Source: Chelydra serpentina
Lineage: Eukaryota > Chordata > Testudines > Chelydridae
Assembly: GCA_037349315.1 (NCBI GenBank)
Contig: JBAIAC010000030.1
Span: forward strand, 14,963,501-15,027,500
Length of the DNA: 64,000 nucleotides
Direction of reading: 5' to 3'
The notes beneath the pieces were generated by a model that saw only the letters and a list, made by a program, of their open reading frames with translations, had not been told where the DNA came from and ran no database searches. Positions 58,586-64,000 of this stretch are shown one piece after another (position 1 is the first letter of the stretch; each line of letters begins with the position of its first letter). Position numbers and translations under genes: made by a program.

Positions 58586-59113
58586 ATCACAGGGATTTAT
58601 AATGTCACCCATTACTGCTCTACAGACAAAATGCTTCTGAAATAAATGTAGTCAAACTTTACTAATTCTGGGTCACTGAGAACGAAAATGATGCTTAAAA
58701 TTGTTGATTGGCTCTAGTTTTCAAGACATGCTATTGGGTCAGTATATACGACCCTTGACTTGGGAATGGCGGAGGATAAGTGAGTTATAAAGGGAAGGGA
58801 TCTCAATTTAAACCAGAAATGACTAAAATACATCTTTGACTGGATCTATGAATAAATCTATGACTGGGTTTGGACAGTACTTGCTTTTTAGGCAAAACAA
58901 TGAATGATGCAATCTGAAGCTGGAATTGAGTCATACATAATATGAATTGCATCATGTTATTCCTAGAAGTCATGGATGATGCAATCATAACGAAGCTTAC
59001 ATCACTCTGCTGAACAAATTGCCCTATATCAGCTCTAGAAATCATAGAGTGTCATGCTCTCTTATTTGTCAGTGTTTGATTTTGCAAAGGGACACATTTC
59101 TGTTTAGCCAGAG
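56473..59113. other. Unassigned DNA with (TATC)n and old repeat debris
   Basis: A tatc tetranucleotide run lies at about 58554-58585. Pieces at 57670-57740 and 57950-58075 (gggccagattttcaaagatg; ctctgaaaatcaggcccctt) resemble ancient amniote repeats. The last 350 bp before 59114 may be the 5' part of the transposon carrying the pseudogene. No other gene is evident. Confidence 0.45.
58554..58585 (+). repeat. (TATC)n microsatellite
   Basis: About eight uninterrupted tatc/atct tetranucleotides. Confidence 0.95.
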
Positions 59114-60808
59114 ATGCTTCGTCCTTGTGTGAACAGTGCAGATAACTTCTGCTATGTTTGTGGTGAAGTGAATTTTGCATCACAAAAGCGCAGTATAAGC
59201 ACTATGGTTAAGAAAGCCTATCACCTTTATTTTGGCTGCAAAATTGGAGATCAGGACAAGAGGTGGGCCCCACACATATGCTGCAACACTTGTGCAACAA
59301 ATCTTCGCCAGTGGTTGAACAGGAAAAGGAAATCTATGCCTTTTGCAGTGCCAATGATTTGGAGAGAGCCAACAGATCATACCAGCAATTGTTACTTCTG
59401 CATGGTGCCTCCAGTTGGGAAAGGTGTGTCAAAGAAGAAAAAGTGGACTGTGCATTATCCAAACATTCCATCAACTATACGCCCAGTACCCCACGGAGAA
59501 GGACTGTCGGTTCCTGATGCACCAGAATCATTCTCACTTGAGTCAGATGAGGAAGAGGAAGAGGATGAAACTTCTGGTCCTGAACCATCAATGTCACAGG
59601 ACCCACATTTTCTCCCATCCTCCTCCTCTGAACCACACCTCATAACACAAGGTGAACTGAATGACTTTGTCAGGGATTTGGAACTACCCAAGAGTAAGGC
59701 AGAGCTTTTGGGCTCCAGACTACAGCAGTGGAATCTCCTGGCAGGTGATGTTAGGGTTTCCATGTTCCGTGACCATCAAAAGGATCTTGTCCTATTCTTC
59801 TTCATGGAAGGTGATCTTGTAGCCTGCAACAACATCCGTGGTGTGATGGCAGCCCTCAACATCGTTCACGATTCAGATGAGTGGAGACTGTTCATTGATT
59901 CATCGAAGACGAGTCTTAAAGCTGTTTTACTGCATAATGGCAATGTTTTGCCATCAATTCCAGTTGGTCATGCAGTCCATATGAAGGAAACCTATGACAA
60001 CATGAAACAACTTTTGAGGTGCATAAACTATGACCAACATCAGTGGCAGCTTTGTGGCGATTTGAAGGTTGTTGCTCTCTTGCTTGGTCTGCAGACTGGA
60101 TACACAAAGTACTGCTGTTTTCTCTGCGAATGGGATAGTCATGCAAGAGATTCCCACTACAGCAAGAAAGATTGGCCACTCTGACAGTCATTGGAGCCTG
60201 AGAGGAAAAGTGTTCAGCATCCACCACTTGTTGACTCAAGGAAGATTTTGTTACCACCCTTACACATCAAGCTGGGTCTGATGAAGAACTTTGTCAAGGC
60301 CATTGACAAAACACAAGCAGCTTTTAAGTACCTCCGTGGAAAATTTCCAAGGTTAAGTGAAGCTAAGAGAAAGGAAGGTGTCTTTGTTGGTCCTCAGATT
60401 CGTGAACTTCTTCGAGATGATGCATTTGACCATGCACTGCGTGGCAAGGAAAAAAAGGCATGGAAAGCCTTCCAGTTAGTGGCAATAAATTTTCTCGGAA
60501 ACAACAAGGCAGACAACTACAGGTTGTTGGTGGAAAACCTCCTCAAGGCATACAAAAGCCTTGGTTGCAACATGTCACTAAAGATACATTTTTTGCACTC
60601 TCATCTAGATTTTTTTCCACCGAACTGCAAAGCAGTGAGCGACGAGCACGGTTAGCGATTTCACCAGGACATTGCAACAATGGAGAAACGCTATCAGGGC
60701 AAATGAAGCCCATCAATGCTTGCAGACTATTGCTGGACAGTGACAAGAGATGCTCCATTTAATGAATACAAGAGACAAGCCAAGAAGCGCTGAGTAGACA
60801 CTGAATAG
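59114..60808 (+). pseudogene. Transposase-like gene with four in-frame stop codons
   Basis: From ATG at 59114 a single frame of 564 codons runs to a TAG at 60806 without any frameshift. It is interrupted by TGA 60182 (codon 357), TAG 60653 (514), TGA 60704 (531) and TGA 60791 (560). The N-terminus has paired cysteines C13/C16, C57/C60 and C93/C96, consistent with zinc-binding. An acidic stretch lies around residues 145-153. The FIDSSKTSLK (D262) and CGDLKVVALLLGLQ (D316) motifs, CCFLC (334-338), and DEHG (E511) form a plausible DDE-like catalytic set, which is inference. I recognise it as a transposon-derived, multicopy-type protein but cannot name the superfamily. AATAAA at 60857-60862 follows the stop. 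Confidence 0.75.
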
Positions 60809-60856
60809 GACTAAACTAAAACTATGTACATAATAGTTTTTTGCCTTTTGTTTCAT

Positions 60857-60862
60857 AATAAA
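60857..60862 (+). terminator. Candidate polyadenylation signal
   Basis: AATAAA 49 bases after the final stop of the transposase-like pseudogene, in AT-rich sequence. It is consistent with the 3' end of that transcription unit. Confidence 0.45.
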
Positions 60863-63776
60863 TTTTATTTATATAACCCCTTTGCTGATTTTTAAAGTGT
60901 TACATAAACAGGACAGGTGAAATTGTATCATGTAAAGCAACCATAAACACATGAAAAGACCTAGGTTTACAATTTATGATTAAAACTCTACTATCTACAC
61001 AATATACATAGACATAAAATGTAAAAACTTAAATATCTTACAAACAGTAGCCAATCAGTTGTTTTAATTGTCATATTTGAATTCAGCACATCAAAATACA
61101 TACTAAATAGCACATTTTATCTCTGAAGCAGACGACTTCTCAAAAATTGTAGACCAGTGTTATTGTAGTATCTGAACACCTGCATAAAACAGATTAGCTA
61201 AGCAAAATCCCCAGTGAATGGTTCTCACACCTGAGGATCACAGCCCCTATAAGTTTCAGGGGGTCACAACAATCATTTTTCTGTTGGAAGAGGGGGAGGG
61301 CTGGTATGTTAAATGTCGAGTGCAAGTGCCTTAGTGGACTTCATGGAGTTTCTAGCTCTTTACCTTTTTACCAAGCCTTCAGTTCTGCTTCTTCCTAAAA
61401 TACTCTTGCGCCCCAACATTCTCTTTCTCTCTATCTCTGCTTTTGTAGTGCTTTCCTCCTAGCATCCATCTCCTTTCCACCAATCTGTTGTTTCTGTGTC
61501 TTCCCCAGCTTCTTTTCTGTCCCTGTCTCTTTTCTTTCAGTTCTGTTCCTCTATTTCAAATCCTCATGCAGTCTCTTGACCTCATTGCTCACTAGTCATA
61601 CTGTGTCCCAATCGATGACTCTTCATCACTCAAATGCATTAACTTTGCCTGAAATGGAATTTCTAATGGAATGCAAATTTCCAACCTCAAAGGGATCATT
61701 TCCCTGGGCAGATTTCAAACATATGAAGAAGTCCACTAAGTTTGAATTTTTTCTCATCAGACAAAGCTCTCAGTGCCTAATCATTTGCTACCAAGAAAAA
61801 AAAATAATCTTCTTCAAAAGACATTTTTGCTGAGAGATATTTAAAGCTCAACTTTCTGTAGAAGGCAGCCGGCATAAAAGAAGAGACATTGAGTTAAAAT
61901 TTTGGGCTGCAAGGGCTCCTGTTTTGTCTGTTTTACAGCAAAGAAAGCTCAGTATTCGGAGTAATTTGTGTCTCTGCTACTTAGATGCCCCTTTCTGCAC
62001 TGTAATTTTGATTTGTTTAGATGTTATGTTTTATATTGCAGTGCGGTCTCAGCTAACACTTCACAGCTTTAATCCATACCGTCCTTCACAGTTCCAGAGT
62101 TAATGCTAAAACTAGCTCATAAGCTTCAAAAGAGAGAAAGGAAGAGTCCCCAAGATCAAAGAGGTGGTGACAGATGAAAGAAAATCAGAAAATGCCTTTA
62201 GGAACTAACAAGGAGACTCAAGGAAAAATGCACCAAAGATCCAATCAACACATACACTTACCCAAATAGAGAGAGAAATCTTCTGTGGGGAAAGATAGAA
62301 TAATATGAGGGAGGATGATTGTTGTTATTTAGGCAAGAGATGGATTTCTAATGACAGAGCGAGGGAAAGAAGGTGTGGATTTGGAGAAAGTTGGTTGTGT
62401 CCTACCACCATTCAGGCAAAATGGGAAAGAGTGACATTCAGTGACCCCATATAAGAGGATTAATTAGTTATAATTGTGTTGAGACACAATGTAAAATAGT
62501 TCATATTCTTCAGCCACATCTGTGATTGGAGTGTAAAGAACGATCTTCATTTTCCAGTATGTTCAGTATGTGTTTGGAAAAGTTAATACCTCTATAGGAA
62601 ATTGAATGGAGGAAATTCTTACATATTTCCAACAGAACACGACACCTGTCTTAAACATGTGCAAAAGAATAAACAAAAGCTAACCAGCAGAAAGCACCTA
62701 TTTCCCTACAGTTCGTGTAGATAATAACTTTATTAAGGCCCTAATCCAAAGTCAACTGAAGCCAGTGGGACTCTTTCTACTGACTTTGGTGGGTTTTTGC
62801 TCTTGCTGTTGAGGGACATAAGTATTTAAGACCAAATCCTGAAGTCTTTATTTAGCTTTACTCAGTCTTTACTCAGGCAAAACTCCCACTGAAGTCAATG
62901 GGAAACTTCTGCTCTCAGCTGTACATGTACCAGCCAACTTTGCACTTATGTGACTGACAGTAGAATTTAGCCCATTGGGAGTTCTGAGTGAGTAGGGACT
63001 TAGCTCCGTATTGCACAAATAAAGCAAGTCTTAAATGTGTTCCTGTAATCCTTCACTAGTTGTTTATATAAGAGTCTGCATTGGTTTAAAAATTCTTATG
63101 TTTCAGGGTTTGACTGCATCCAGCCCAGCACACCTAATGGATTTTCTCTCATCAGATGCTCATTAGCTTCTGGATCATCTGGTTACTTAATTTAAGTAAG
63201 TAACCTTGTGTAATTAAGGAAGGTGTTTCCTATTAGCATTCAAAGTGTTCAGTCTGTGTCAAGATTTAAGAAACACAAGTCTGCTGCTGCTACTTTTAGC
63301 TGTTCTTAATTGCTGATTATTTTAGTGTTTAATTGTACAGTGTCCTGGGACTCTTGTAAAGGGTGCAACACCCAGTTGCTGCTGTTTATGCATTGTGTCA
63401 AAAATGGAACCAATTTACTCATTTTGTGCTCTCTGGCTCCATTAATTAATGACTGAGCCTAATATTAGAGGTTCAGTGTTAGCCAAATCAAAGCAGTGGA
63501 AACCCCTCATGAAGACAAGTTGAGCCTACAGCAAGCCAAATCTGGACATGCAGAATAAAGAGATATTAAGCTTAGGCCAGATCATGCCCTGCCATGGGAA
63601 AACCAGTAGGATGGAGAAAATAGTAGGAGGAAATCTCAGTGAGGATCCACTCTTAGGGGGTTTGGTGTATTTGAGAGAGAGCCTGGGGAAGGTGTGTGTG
63701 CGTGTGAGTGTGCGCACGCGTACACTCTGGGGTAGGAGAACCGAAAGGGCATAATGTGGGCTGCTGAGTCTGTAAG
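60863..63776. other. Unassigned noncoding DNA
   Basis: No gene evident. The first part may be the 3' flank of the transposon. A pyrimidine-rich patch lies at 61420-61560 and ancient repeat phrases (actgaagtcaatggg) near 62740-62970. Confidence 0.4.
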
Positions 63777-64000
63777 CAGTAGAGTAGCCAGCGGGGAGCA
63801 GGGGGAGCAGCCGCTCCCCCTGTGAGGAGAAGCGGCAAGCGGCGCTAAGGCATTGCCCGAGCCCGGCTGCGGGAGCCGGGCTCGGGGGGCGCTTTAGAGG
63901 GCCAGCGGCTCCCCACAGCGGCAGGAGCCGCCAGCCTTTTAAAGCTCCCCGCCCAGCCCAGTTCCAGCAGCGGGGCTGGGAGGGGTGGCGCTTTAAAAGG
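63777..64000 (+). mobile_element. GC-rich hAT element, cut by the window end
   Basis: It starts cagtagagtag, matching the 11-bp terminus of 33740 and 4808. The preceding 8 bases, tctgtaag, would be the left duplication. The interior repeats ctttaaaag-type and gagccgggctcgg phrases as at 33740. The right end lies outside the window. Confidence 0.8.

Noticed and set aside
58730..59113. Terminal inverted repeat of the transposase-carrying element
   Set aside because: I looked for inverted or direct terminal repeats around 59114-60808 and found none that I could pair with confidence.

Overview
This window is vertebrate nuclear DNA, very probably from a turtle (Testudines). The evidence is the repeat content: four copies of a tRNA-derived SINE with a CR1-like tail of the kind described from tortoises and turtles, many CR1 LINE pieces that are mostly 5' truncated and end in repeats of the attctatg type, and many short hAT-type DNA elements. 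I found no host protein-coding exon that I can defend, no tRNA or rRNA gene and no CRISPR array. Most open frames are chance, GC-driven, or remnants of transposons. The window reads as intergenic or intronic DNA whose recognisable content is layered mobile elements.

Layout. 1-6.7 kb: a GC-rich hAT element with CRE-like repeats, an internally deleted LINE with an endonuclease fragment and a C-terminal fragment, a SINE, and one hAT element nested in another. 6.7-10.5 kb: a MITE broken by a CR1 insertion, a cruciform-forming MITE, an L1/Tx1-type reverse-transcriptase relic, and an LTR-like segment with a minus-strand TATA box. 10.5-15.8 kb: mostly unassigned sequence. 15.8-25 kb: SINE, MIR-like, hAT, CR1 and LTR-like elements. 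25-32 kb: a second LTR-like element, two GC-rich hAT elements and a CR1-group LINE. 32-38 kb: the remains of a long minus-strand LINE with gag-like zinc knuckles, an AP endonuclease, a reverse transcriptase (FVDD) and an RNase H. It is itself interrupted by a hAT element and by a retro-inserted element with 127-bp perfect inverted arms. 38-44 kb: a SINE, a 543-bp palindrome, a hAT MITE, a microsatellite, and a cruciform MITE split by a hAT element. 44-59 kb: scattered CR1, MITE and SINE pieces in largely unassigned sequence. 59.1-60.8 kb: a transposase-like reading frame of about 564 codons, broken by four stop codons but with no frameshift. The window ends inside another GC-rich hAT element.

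The elements do not work together as a pathway, but their nesting gives a relative history. hAT, CR1, SINE and Penelope-like insertions sit inside older elements, and for many of them the target-site duplications can be read directly. The observations most worth a second look are the RNase H-bearing LINE in an amniote, a short retroelement family with 11-13 bp target duplications and a hammerhead-ribozyme-like core, the 543-bp palindrome, and the transposase pseudogene.
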